In this document: positions 51,340-61,299 of the stretch, piece after piece
Layout of the letters: each line of letters starts with the position of its first letter
Position numbering within the stretch: the stretch's first letter is position 1
Assembly (NCBI GenBank): GCA_028023455.1
Contig: JAQFVV010006232.1
Coordinates: forward strand, 1,479,928-1,543,927
DNA from: Epiperipatus broadwayi
Lineage: Eukaryota; Onychophora; Udeonychophora; Euonychophora; Peripatidae
DNA length: 64,000 nucleotides
Direction: 5' to 3'
Program-made: the position numbers and the translations under genes
The notes under the pieces: model-generated
Database searches by the model: none
What the model was told of the DNA's origin: nothing
Seen by the model: only the letters and a program-made list of their open reading frames with translations

Positions 51340-51840
51340 ATAAATAGAAGAATATTATGGAGATTGGTGGTAAATCAGACAAAGTAGTAAGATTAGTTAT
51401 TCAACATAACAGAATGTATGAAATACAGATAAGCCAGATTCATATCTTGCTCATTATGACTACTAGAGAATTTTTACACTAATATGCAAAAGGAGAATTT
51501 AATATGAAAATTATAAAATAATCGAATGATCAAAGTGTTGTGGATAAATTTGGTTATGGTGATAAAAATGGGTGAAAAAAATTATAACATTTTCAGAGGA
51601 AAATGTATATTATAAATTTTACCTTTAAAGAAAATGCTAAATTAAAAAGAATAAGGAAGCATTCAAATGATGTTGGTTTGACTAATAGGAAATTTGTATT
51701 TCAAGATTGTAATGTTCTTAATAGATTTAAGACAAAAAGTGCAAAACTAGAGAGATAAAAACTATTAAAAATAATATTGATAGTTGCTATTTTTAATCAT
51801 CAAGATCATTTCTATAAAATTAAATTAGAATTTGATAATT
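51340..51840 (+). pseudogene. LINE endonuclease domain remnant (RTE-like)
   Basis: Near 51543 the frame reads DKFGYGDKNG, then after a stop INFTFKENAKLK, and near 51691 KFVFQDCNVLNRFKTKSA. These correspond to GKFGYGxRNERG, the I(M/I)NTFFKKxxxxKWTW segment and the VxDVxVLNxFxTGSDHRL end of APE-type endonucleases of RTE/craniofacial-development-protein-2-like elements. The catalytic DH near the end is lost (KTKSA instead of TGSDHR), and the WTW/NEIDYI stretch is missing. Confidence 0.7.
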
Positions 51841-52223
51841 TTTAAAATAATGAAAATCTTTTAAAATCATTCAGATTTAAATGAGATCAATAAGAAGATA
51901 ATTGATATTCTATTAAGAATTGCAAGGAAGATAACTGACACAAAAAAGCAGCAATTCTTCCATAAATTGTCATTAGAAAGAAGATAATGTATAAAGAAAA
52001 GAATAAGAAAGTATTTTAAATGATCCATTAAGAAAAATTGAATATCTGAAGTTTTGCAAAGTGATACAAATATGAGTTAACATTGATATAAAAATACAAT
52101 TGTGAATTGTCAAGTAAAGCTAAAGAAGAGATTAAAATTTTCAAAAATATAAATCAACACTTTGATATTGGAAGAAAAGTTATTTCAACAATAAAAAAAA
52201 AAGATGGCATTACATCATAAAAT

Positions 52224-53620
52224 GTGTTCAAGACTTGTACAAAAAATTGCATAATAATGAAGAATTTAAAAAAGCATACTTCCGAATTTCCAAGCATTTT
52301 AAATGATGAGGTGAGACACGTTCCAGGAAATAATGGAATTATTGTTGATATTTTAAAGAAAATTAGTGAATTAGTAAATAGAAAGGGTAATTGTAAAAAT
52401 GTACAGCATGATTGAAAGAATGCAGTAGTGATGTTGGTATTTAAGACAGTGATACAAAAAGTAATAGAAATTAGAGATCTAATAGCCTTCTATTCATTCT
52501 AGACAGAACATTACACTTAATTAATCTACTGTGAATTTTGAATTCAAATCAACAAAAAGAGCAAACAAAAGTGCTTTTTATACAGTAAATTAAATATAAA
52601 TATTGTGAGAAGTTGACCAATGAATATGAACTGTCATTACATTTTGGATATATAGATTCCAAAAAGATATTTGATTAAATAAATATTTCACAATGATTAT
52701 AGTTTTGCACTATCAAGAGCCAGATCCAGGATATTGTCCAATTCTGAAAAATATTTATCAAAATGAAAGAGCAGTGATTATATTGCATAGGGTCAGTAAA
52801 AAAATTATTATTGATGATTTCATATTTCCAAAGCTTGTTACAGCTATCTTACAAAAAATATCTTATCGATTGACATGTAAAAAGTCTGATTATGCTTGCT
52901 AATATTATTTCAAGGCATCAGGAAATATAGCAAGAATTATCAAATGAAATTAGAAAAAAAAACTAAGTATTAATATTAAAAAGACTAAAATAATATTCAA
53001 TATATTATCTCAGAAAAAGAAAATAAAGATTGATAATCATAAAGTAGAAGAAGTTAATAACTATCTATATCTTGGTCAGTTTAGTAATATAGATGGAATG
53101 ATAATGAATGAAGTTAAATATAAAATTAAACTTGAATAGAATGCCTTTGGTAAAAATAATTTAATATTAAAGTAAATATATCTAAATGTTTAGAATGTAA
53201 TGTTTTAATAAATGTATTTTACCAATTATTATATATGGATCTGAAACATAAACACTTAACAAAAAAGCAATGCAAAGACTTTCCACCACTCAACAAAATA
53301 CAGAGGGTGAATGTTGGGAGTAATAAGTATGAACCAAAATGAAAATATTCATATGAAAGAACAAAAATCTGGCATTAACACTATTAAAATAATTAAGAGA
53401 CTGAAATAACAGTGGGACTGATATATTGTTAGAAGTGATAATATCAAATAGACATTTGGTATTATAAATGCATTTGAAGAAATTGTAAAGACTGAATAAG
53501 ACTTATGTGATATGGATGAATACAATAAGAATGAAGTTGTTGGTATTATTTGGAAAAGAGAAATGATAGATCACAGAAATTAAATTGTTTCAGGACCTCT
53601 ATCTGGTGATGGATTGATAT
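52224..53620 (+). pseudogene. LINE reverse transcriptase remnant (RTE-like)
   Basis: Motifs in order: EVRHVPGNNGIIVDILKK (52307-52360; the GKAPGxDGI(P)xE(L)LK motif), IYQNERAVIILH and FPKLVTAILQKI (52750-52860; fingers/palm region, YRNxxAxVxLH ... SPKLFTxxLE), NIKKTKIIF (52973-53000), YLYLGQFSNIDG (53066-53100), AFGKNN (53140), IYGSET then LNKKAMQRL (53230-53275), and PLSGDGL(I)WL near 53597, equivalent to the RPxxRWxDD(I/M)K end. The FADD catalytic box between 52.87 and 52.95 kb is gone, and stops interrupt every frame. Confidence 0.8.
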
Positions 53621-53661
53621 GGTTAAAAATGATGATAATAATGATGATAAAATGTAATTTT

Positions 53662-54030
53662 TTATTAAAACATTATGTAATAATCATAATAATTTTATGC
53701 ACAACAAAAATAATCTTTTTCAACTGAATTGGAACAATCTTGAAATTTAAAAAAAACATTTAATTTTTTTCCCCACATTACATATGTAATGTGAAGATGC
53801 ACAACCTTTCTGTAGAATGTGAGTTCTTCAATTTGATATTTATACTGTTGATAATTCCTGATATCTAGGAATGAAAAAAACGAAACTAATAGAAGAATCA
53901 TTATGGTACTATTAGTATAATCAATAAAAAATTATAAAACAGGTAAGAGCAGATCAAGTTTTTTAATGTCATTCAAGTAACATTACGATCAGCAAAATTT
54001 GATGAGAAAAATCACTATATAGTAGAAGTG
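53662..54030. other. AT-rich DNA, nothing recognised
   Basis: No supported feature between the LINE tail and the next repeat. Confidence 0.45.
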
Positions 54031-54031
54031 A

Positions 54032-54105
54032 ATTTTCCAAGAAAACATTAACATAAATATTTAAACTAATTTTTCCAAGAAAACATTAACATAAATATTT
54101 AAACT
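54032..54105. repeat. 37 bp tandem duplication
   Basis: TTTTCCAAGAAAACATTAAC followed by ATAAATATTTAAACTAA is present twice back to back with no visible differences, so the duplication is recent relative to its surroundings. Confidence 0.9.
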
Positions 54106-54109
54106 AATT

Positions 54110-54535
54110 TATTCAACTCTCAGCTCTCCATGCCATCTCATATTGATGACCCATCTGATCACACACATGTTGAAAATAAATAATCATCAATATATATGTA
54201 TTTCATGCTAAACCAGCAATCATCAGTTGGTCCAGATTACTATCTCCACACATATATACAATCAGTGCTCAGCTTTATATTAAAATAATCAATCTTCATA
54301 CTTTAATGGACAGGCTTCAAACTATTCCAACCCACAACTCTTCAGCCATCCATTTTATTGAAAATCTGATGATGGAACGTTCAAAGCCTATGTTAATGTC
54401 AAGGTTATCATCCTACTCATGTTGACCATTTAATGAAAGTCATTTAATGAAAGTTTGAGTTCCAATCCCTTATATATTACATTACATATGTACAGATGTG
54501 TGTAAGCATGTACAGTATATTAATTTAAACTAATT
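54110..54535 (-). repeat. SINE-like repeat, copy 2 (body inverted, tail direct)
   Basis: The body (54110-54435) is the reverse complement of 39571-39893. The tail (54440-54530: GAAAGTTTGAGTTCCAATCCC...GTACAGTATATTAATTTA) runs in the same direction as the tail of the 39.6 kb copy. Body and tail are therefore joined in opposite relative orientation in the two copies. The 14 bp CATTTAATGAAAGT is duplicated at the joint (54427-54454). Confidence 0.65.
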
Positions 54536-54544
54536 TAGTACATT

Positions 54545-54840
54545 CAGACACATCAATGAAATGCAAGTAAAGAAAAAAGTTGTAATAATGCTCACTAAAC
54601 AGATAAAAACTGAAGCTCTAAAATATAAAAACCAGAAAATGATTAAATACAGTGATTGCATTCACATATATTTAAATGATCTCATTATTAATTTATATGG
54701 CAAAAATGATAGATTACAATTTATCTTAACCTTAGAAAAAAATATTTTGCTTAGATAAAAAGCTGGAAAATGGTATTATTGCAGCTGTTAAAACATTGTT
54801 GGGAAATGGTTTTCTCATATTGAATTAAAAAACTAATAAA
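54545..54840 (+). pseudogene. Possible Penelope-like RT fragment
   Basis: A 65-codon plus-strand frame (54561-54758) contains IHIYLNDLIINLYGKNDRLQF followed by LEKNILL. Some Penelope-like elements carry a similar xHxYLNxLxPxIQFTxExExNxxLPFLD stretch. The next codons, across a stop, include LLGNGF. The likeness is short, so the call is tentative. Confidence 0.25.
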
Positions 54841-54849
54841 TTAGACTTC

Positions 54850-55573
54850 ATTTTTATTTATTATATAACACATTAAAAATGTAATCCCCTTTATAAAAGC
54901 AGTTTTAAATAAATACTTCAGTATTTTGAGTTACATTTTAAACTTTAAACGAATCCTTATTACATCATTTTTAACTACTAAATAGTTTCAAAATTATTTC
55001 AGATATTTAAAATCTTCATTTTAATTTCCGATTCCGTTTTCTAACGAAAAATTTAAAAGAAATCTTTTCTTCTTTATTTTGTCTTCGCGGACTATCAAAT
55101 TATTAAATAATGTCTAATTAATGTCTATAAATAAAATTAAAAAAGAAATAAAAGAAAAGAAAAGAAAAGAATGCATTAAATCTTTTTGTTTATCTGCTAG
55201 ACAAATATGTCTCCAAGTTTGTTTGTTGTTTTTTTATCAACATTTTGAATTAAAGATTCTCGCCGTCTGATTAAAATATTAATCCTTTTATTAAAAAAAA
55301 AATTAATAATAGTTAAAAAAATTATTTACATGTAGGTCTGTTTATTTCATTTAATACCGATTTATAAAAAATATAAGTATAAATAAAAATTCATATTATA
55401 GTTGAAAACATATTTTAAATATATAATCTGTAAACAAGCGTTGAATACTCATGTGCTATATATATGTAGGTCTGGGATATTTTTAAACGTATTAGATATA
55501 TATGTGCATGTAAAGTACGTATTATAATATGGTATCTATGATTAAAAATTTATTATAATGCTCTATGCTTATT
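54850..55573. other. AT-rich DNA that keeps CpG; no gene found
   Basis: About twelve CpGs occur between 54.94 and 55.56 kb (e.g. TTCCGATTCCG, TCGCGG, CTCGCCG) whereas neighbouring kilobases have almost none. A short (AAAAG)n stretch lies near 55150-55170. No coding sequence recognised. Confidence 0.4.
55566..55573. repeat. hAT target-site duplication, left
   Basis: TGCTTATT, partner of TGCTTATC at 58019-58026 (7 of 8 identical). Confidence 0.85.
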
Positions 55574-58018
55574 TAGGATGACAAGATCGGTTCAATCAAA
55601 AATCGAGACATGATCGATCATTTTTATAACTCAGTATCAGGAATCCTGATAATGTAACCGATGCCAGGACTTTACTTGAGGGTCACAGCAATCTCTTCAT
55701 GTGTGTGGTACAACCCATGACACATAGGACTGAGGACTTTATGTTATAATAGAACAATATGCTTAAGAAAGAAAATTGAATAATAAATTAAAAATAAATA
55801 AAATTTCAATTTTTAAAATACATATAATTTTTTTATATTTCAAGCTATTGCTTACATATTGTAATAGGCTTTTATTACCACTAATGTAGTCATTAAATTT
55901 GACACAGGTCATTTTCATATTATAATTGCATAAAGTTATACAATCTAGTCTTAGTTTTCAAACCTATTCTATTTCTTTCCTTTGTCCATTGACTAGTTAT
56001 TAATGAAAAAATTATTTCCACATCTGCATTAAAATAATATTGACATATTGTTTCAATTTCCAATATTTGTTCAGTAAATTTTACAGATGTAAAGAATTTT
56101 TACCAACACTTGCAACATGAATTTTCAGGCCAAACAGTTTCATTGTTTTTGACTTTGCTAGAGACAAAATATTTTAATACTTCAAACTGATCTATTAATA
56201 GATTATCATCAATAAGTAAAGCAATCTTATTTAAATGAACTCTGGTATAGAGCGCATCATTCCATGGTGGTATTGAAGTAGTTTTTCCCAAATGTTCCAA
56301 ATAAGTTTTATATAACTCTTGGGCATCTTTTTTGAAGGACTTTTTTTCTGTCCCTGACAGGTCAATTTTTAAAAACATTTGTTCAATAGAGTATAGAATA
56401 AATTTATTTTCAATTCATGTTTTCATTATCTGAATTGTTTCATATATTATTTTTATTACTTCTATTATGGTTATATTCTTCTTCTCAATTTTAAGAATGT
56501 TTATTAAAAATAGATAAAAAATTATAAACCAATAAAAGATAATTATTGGTGGCTTCCCTTCAAGTAATATTGCAGTCCATCATACAATTCAGTGATTTTT
56601 TGAATTGATTTACACAAACTTAACCATCTAGTTTTAAAGTGTGATACTAGAGTTGAATATTCTATATGTATATAAAATCACAAAATTCTTTTAACTTTTC
56701 TGTCTGTACAGCATATATGGAAAAACATTTTTTTTTTACTTCAATGACTTCAATATCCCATGGCAGCCATTCAGTACCAGATTGTGCAGCATTATGGAAA
56801 ATATGAGCAATATAACCTAAATTGATAAAATTTTGTTAATATTTTTACACAATTTTAAAAATACATTATTTTTTTCTTTTTCTATTCCATCCACCAAAAT
56901 TTGTGTTAGTGTTATCTGCTCCACATGCAATGCATTTTTTGGAATCAATATTAAATTGTTTGAAACGACTTGCTATTAAATTATAAATAGCAGCTGATGT
57001 TTCATTTGGTAAATTTATAAATTTTAAAAACTTTACTTGAATTCTGTTTTTTTTTAAAAGCCAATAAACATCACATAATGTACAATCAAGGGGAACATTT
57101 TTATTGCATTATGATTACTTGCATCCATGGATATACTGAAGAATGTAGCACTGTTTAATTCACTTTTGAGTTAGTGTTCATGGTGTGGTCCCAATACTTG
57201 AATATTAACATGGTAATTTTAGTTCGTCCACATAAAAATTTTGTGCAATCTTGGAGTCCAGAAAATTCTTATTAGACAAATTATTAGCACAATCAGCAGA
57301 AAGAAATTATTGATGGTGCTGAACAATATAATGTGCTGTTGGTAACTCACTTGCTGTAATTCTGTCTCCTTCTGCGCTGTTTTGTATATGAAGAGTCTAG
57401 TTTGATTTTATATCAGATTTGCCACAGAGTGAAACACTAATGAAAACATTACACAATTCACATTTTGCTTCATAGTCATCACATCCTTTTTTATATAAAA
57501 CTCCATTTCTGTGTATATTTATAATTCTAAATGCACTTCCTCTTTGGCATGTTGTCTTTTGTTTAGGGTTATTAATATTCTTATTAATTTTATTGCTGAA
57601 AAAAATTAATAGCAACAAAAAACAAGAAAAACTACATTAAGTGAAGTAGGTGCAAACACAGTTCAATTTTTTGCCTGTAAAAATCCACCTGTGCATGCTC
57701 TAAAGTGAGGTTGGATATGAGAGTGTATATAGCTCAAGAACCTGGTCATATAAAGTATTAGGACTACACATGATTGGACCCAATCTTTGTTTTGGTAATA
57801 AAACTTGTGTGAAGTTTTTATATTATTGTAGAGACTGAAATGGATAGACAGGGTCAAGAAACTATCATTTTTGAAGTGAATTATTTATGAGTGACAAAGA
57901 ATAATTATGAGTATTTGAAAGTCATTACAACCATCCTGAAAAGTCATTTCAGTGACACTGGGATATCTAATCAAAAATAGGGACAAATCCTGAAAAGTCA
58001 GATTGTCTGGTCACCCTA
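55574..58018 (-). mobile_element. hAT DNA transposon, end to end, decayed
   Basis: The ends are TAGGATGACAAGA (55574) and, reverse-complemented from 58018, TAGGGTGACCAGA, giving imperfect TIRs of the hAT TAGGGTGACCAGA type. They are flanked by TGCTTATT (55566-55573) and TGCTTATC (58019-58026), an 8 bp target duplication with one mismatch, the length diagnostic of hAT. The 2445 bp body carries transposase relics on the minus strand: BED finger near 57.45 kb, RNase H-like core 57.2-56.6 kb and hATC dimerisation part 56.1-55.9 kb. It is a full-length copy with a dead transposase. Confidence 0.9.
55930..57618 (-). pseudogene. hAT transposase (BED/hATC type), inactivated
   Basis: Minus-strand order: the 73-codon piece 57397-57618 contains CELCNVFISVSLCGKSDIKS, the CxxC part of a BED-type finger (the following histidines are lost). 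Then SISMDASNHNAIKMFPLIV near 57.13 kb is the first-Asp region of hAT transposases, (F)SISxDASNxxxxKMFPLVV. HNLVLNGCHGIL near 56.75 kb takes the place of the CxxH...LHN region. The 92-codon piece 56100-56378 has YLEHLGKTTS and LLIDDNLLIDQFEVLKYFV. The end, near 55.98 kb, has VEIIFSLITSQWTKERNR, matching the hATC VERVFSLMNxxWTxERNR signature. Many stops and frame shifts rule out function. Confidence 0.85.
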
Positions 58019-58026
58019 TGCTTATC
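58019..58026. repeat. hAT target-site duplication, right
   Basis: TGCTTATC, partner of TGCTTATT at 55566-55573. Confidence 0.85.
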
Positions 58027-58470
58027 AGGTAAAAGCAGTATGCTTGTGTTCTATGTATACACATAAATAAATATCGAATTAAGTAAACCAAGATAATATG
58101 AATTCCAGTAATATTACTAATTTTTGTTCGTTTATAATAATATGCAAAAAAATAAACATTCATTCTGTGACATAAATATATCAAAGATCTAACTGTTAAT
58201 TGCCTAGAGGTCAAAAATTTTCATGAAAATATAATATTAGCAATATAAAGTTCATTTGTCTCTAGATATTTGATGAGAGAGGTTATTGTTGAGTTTGTAT
58301 TTGATATGATTTGAATGTTGTTTCAGTTATTCAATAATAACACACAACTTCTTAATTAACTGTTAAAATATGTATTAAAAGTATTTACAATAGCAAAGTA
58401 TATAAAATATTTATAACAGAGGTTTGTCTCCATTGCAGTTAATGAACTGCAAATGCAGAATTGTTATCAG
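58027..58470. other. AT-rich DNA, nothing recognised
   Basis: Spacer between the hAT element and the Pal-A copy; no feature seen. Confidence 0.45.
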
Positions 58471-58479
58471 TACTTGAGA

Positions 58480-58882
58480 AGGAATACTCCCATGAGACTT
58501 AAATTGAAAACACTATAATATTTTCAATTCAAGCTCATCACTTTATATAGTCATATAGGTCTGAACTCAGTTCAGTACCTATATATTTCGATGTCTTTGA
58601 TTTTTTAATCACCATAGCCACCGCTATCCTATTAGGCAGGATTAATTTTAAGCCAATAAACATCACATGATCACTATTTCTTATGCTTGCTCTTAACTGT
58701 TATTAAAACAGGCAAAACTCTCTATATGTATTGGCACTCAGTGCAAGCCAGAATAATCAATGGATGTGAGAAGGCTTCCATTGATTATTCTGGCTTGCAC
58801 TGAGTGGCAATATGTATAGAGAGTTTTGCCTGTTTTAATAACAATTAAGAGCAAGCATAAGAAATAGTGATCATGTGAATTT
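58480..58882. mobile_element. Pal-A copy with tight snapback
   Basis: A forward Pal-A unit from about 58490 (TTTTCAATTCAAGCTCATCA, GGTCTGAACTCAGTTCAGTACC, CTATCCTATTAGGCAGGATT) leads to AACTGTTATTAAAACAGGC near 58696. At the centre, GAGAAGGC (58769-58776), it flips and the reverse arm runs to 58880. The inner arms (about 58649-58768 and 58777-58880) are almost identical, so this copy is younger than those at 2.0 and 23.5 kb. It ends where the Penelope-like element starts. Confidence 0.85.
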
Positions 58883-58969
58883 TTCAAGAACTTGAAAAAT
58901 GTTCTAAATTACATTGACAAATAAAAGAATATCAAAAGAAATACTTGCCAACCTACATGATAATATCAA

Positions 58970-60900
58970 AAGTCATAATGTACCAAAAAATATCTATGAG
59001 CTCATCAATTAAAAATTTTCTAAACATTGAACAGTTGCTAAAATTTCTGTTTTAAAACAAGGATTAAACTTTGCCATCATGTATATCTAATATTCCTTTA
59101 TTAAATATAGTAATATTTACTGAAGAAGTCACTTAAATGTTTTCTGCAAAAATACCAGAATAAAAAGAAGAGTTGAGAGACACCAAAAACTAAGATCAAA
59201 CATTTTTTGTGATGAGCAGACTACTATTAAGGCTCTCAGAGTAGACAAATTCATAATCATTTTCCCTTCTCTGAAAGATAATGCTTCAAATGTAATGAAT
59301 ACAACTGATTATGATCAAAAAGAGACCTGCTCACATCAAGCAATATAAAATAGAAGCAAAATATTTGATACTGACTACAGAAAGAAAATTACAAACATTA
59401 TTGATAAATTGTTGTAGATACTTCACTGATTCAGAGAAAAGTAAATTAGCATCATGTTATTTTCTCAACTTTATGGACTGTTCTAAATCCACAAATTCCA
59501 TGTTCCATTAAAATCTATTATTAGTTTTATAAATTCACCTTTCTAAATCTTGTCCACATTTCTTTTCACTATTCTTAGTCTTTTAGCATACAAGACAGTC
59601 CTTCGTTATGAATTCTAAGTACTTTGTAGAATTAATGAAGAATATAAAAATTGAACCAACTTATATATTAGTAAACTTTGACCCTAGTATACAAGACAGT
59701 TCTTTGTCAGGGATTTTAAGCACTGTGTAGAATTAATCAATAATATAAAAAGTGAAATAACTGATATATTGATAAGCTTTGACCCTAATAACTTTATTCA
59801 ATGCTCACTGTAATAAATCATTGTAAATTTCAAGAAAAAGATTAAATGATAATAACAGCTTACAAACAAAAATAATTTTTCCTACTGATAGTATAATATA
59901 ATTACTAAAATTATATATAAAATTAACATAATTTCAATACAACACAGAATTCTTCTAACCAAATCAAGAAATGGCTATACACTTACCACTGTCATTCCTG
60001 ATTAACAATATTTATTTGAAAAAACTTGAAATCACAGCCATAAATATTATTCTATATCCAATTAAAAAATTTGGTTTTTTTTATGTCTATAATAAATATT
60101 GTATGGCTATATAATGTAGCACTATTTCAGACATTTTTGATACACATCAATAACACATATCATTTAATTAAATTCACAATGAAATCAAAACAAAAACAAA
60201 AGTTGGCATTCATAGATGTTATTTTGAGATGACATTATAATGGCAAACTCAAAACTATAATTTACAATAAATCTACTCATGCAAAGAAATACTTAGCATA
60301 TATAACAATTCACAACAGAAACACAAAACGTGGACATATTTTATCACTTTGGAAGAGAAAATCAATTTATTCCAAAAGCAGTGATTTGGAAAAAGAAAAA
60401 TCTATATAGAACAAACTCTCATAAAGCATATATATCCATCATTCATCATTGAAAAACCATGAATAAACAACACAAATAAATATCAAAAGGAACAAACAAT
60501 TATTAGTACTGCAGCATATACAAACTAAAGAAAATTTGAAGTCAATGTATCATCAGAATAACATCCCCAAACCATATCACACTGAGAAATCTTGCTTTCT
60601 ACAAATCCTAATATATATATGATGTACCATTGTATATGAAAGGATGTATATTAGTAAAACCAGTCATCCCATTGAAACATGAGTGAAAAATATAAACTAA
60701 TGATTAGAAAAAAACCCAGGTGTATCTAAAGTAGTAAACCACCTATTTCTCATTGAACATATATTTGATTAGAAAAATTTAAACATAATATAAAATGAGG
60801 AAATATAAGGAAGAAATTTTGAAAAAGCCGCGCACATGACAACAGAAAATAAACTCATAAGTCAATCTAATGTGATACTTTTTAATATTTGGAAGCCACT
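58970..60900 (+). pseudogene. Penelope-like RT with GIY-YIG endonuclease, broken
   Basis: In order: FSKH..TVAKISVLKQGLNFAI (59014-59080; the 'LSxxExxVLxKGLNFA' start); SLKDNASNVMNTTDYDQK (59268-59323; equivalent to LPADKGxATVVMDxxDYxxK); TTERKLQTLL (59376); a duplicated DFKHCVELINNIK / NSKYFVELMKNIK segment followed by DILISFDP / YILVNFDP (59.6-59.78 kb; RT motif before the LVSFDVxSLFT box); GFFYVYNKYC near 60.09 kb where YVDD(T) should be; FTMKSKQKQKLAFIDVI (60.17-60.22 kb; FTxExExxxxLxFLDV); YNKSTHAKKYLAY (YRKPTHTDRYL); RMYISKTSHP near 60.64 kb (the YIGxT of GIY-YIG). The catalytic Asp pair is lost, so it is non-functional. Confidence 0.8.
59589..59788 (+). repeat. 101 bp tandem duplication inside the RT remnant
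   Basis: TACAAGACAGT(C/T)CTT starts at 59589 and 59690. Both units end in TTTGACCCTA. The period of 101 is not a multiple of three, so the duplication breaks the frame and must post-date loss of function or have caused it. Confidence 0.85.
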
Positions 60901-61219
60901 AATTAACCTTGTTCATAGAAAAAAAGTAGTAAAGTCAGGAGGTCTATAATAGATAGGTATATGAAATTTCTACTGATTGTTAATTTTGGCAGAATAACCT
61001 ATTAGAGTATTACCTTAACTTCAATATTCACAAATATATTGAGGTTTTTGCCAGTAATCCCTGAAAAAGGGAGAAAAGAAATACCCTCAAAATATTGTGT
61101 TACATACTAACTTATGTGCTATTAATAACAGTTGAATGTTTTTGAAAAGTTTAAATAAAGATTAAATTTTCCTCAAGACATTCAACATTTAATATTAATT
61201 GATGGAAATAGTCCAACAT

Positions 61220-61290
61220 AATAATAATAAAAAATTATTATTAATATTATTATCATCATCATCACCACCATTATTATTATTTTTAAAATG
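61220..61290. repeat. Trinucleotide microsatellite (ATA/ATT/ATC)
   Basis: ATAATAATAATAA, then TTATTATTAATATTATTATC, then ATCATCATCACCACC and ATTATTATTATT. It directly follows the Penelope-like 3' end. Confidence 0.85.
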
Positions 61291-61299
61291 CCATCATCT

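Larger units (their letters stand above)
51190..53660 (+). mobile_element. RTE/BovB-like LINE, decayed, plus strand
   Basis: Endonuclease and reverse transcriptase relics run in the expected order to a 3' end built of ATG/ATA trinucleotides (53617-53655), a typical non-LTR microsatellite tail. All frames are broken by stops. The 5' limit is uncertain, since similarity to the endonuclease fades upstream of about 51.2 kb. It encodes no intact protein and cannot be active. Confidence 0.8.
58883..61222 (+). mobile_element. Penelope-like retroelement, decayed
   Basis: Reverse transcriptase motifs from 58.97 to 60.25 kb, connector and GIY-YIG relics to about 60.7 kb, then a 3' region with a GGGAG...CCCTC hairpin (61068-61087) and terminal GATGGAAATAGTCCAACAT (61201-61219), also found at 19955-19974. 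A trinucleotide microsatellite (ATA/ATT/ATC) follows at 61220-61285, as is common downstream of such insertions. Stops occur in every frame. The 5' boundary is taken as the end of the Pal-A copy and is uncertain. Confidence 0.8.
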
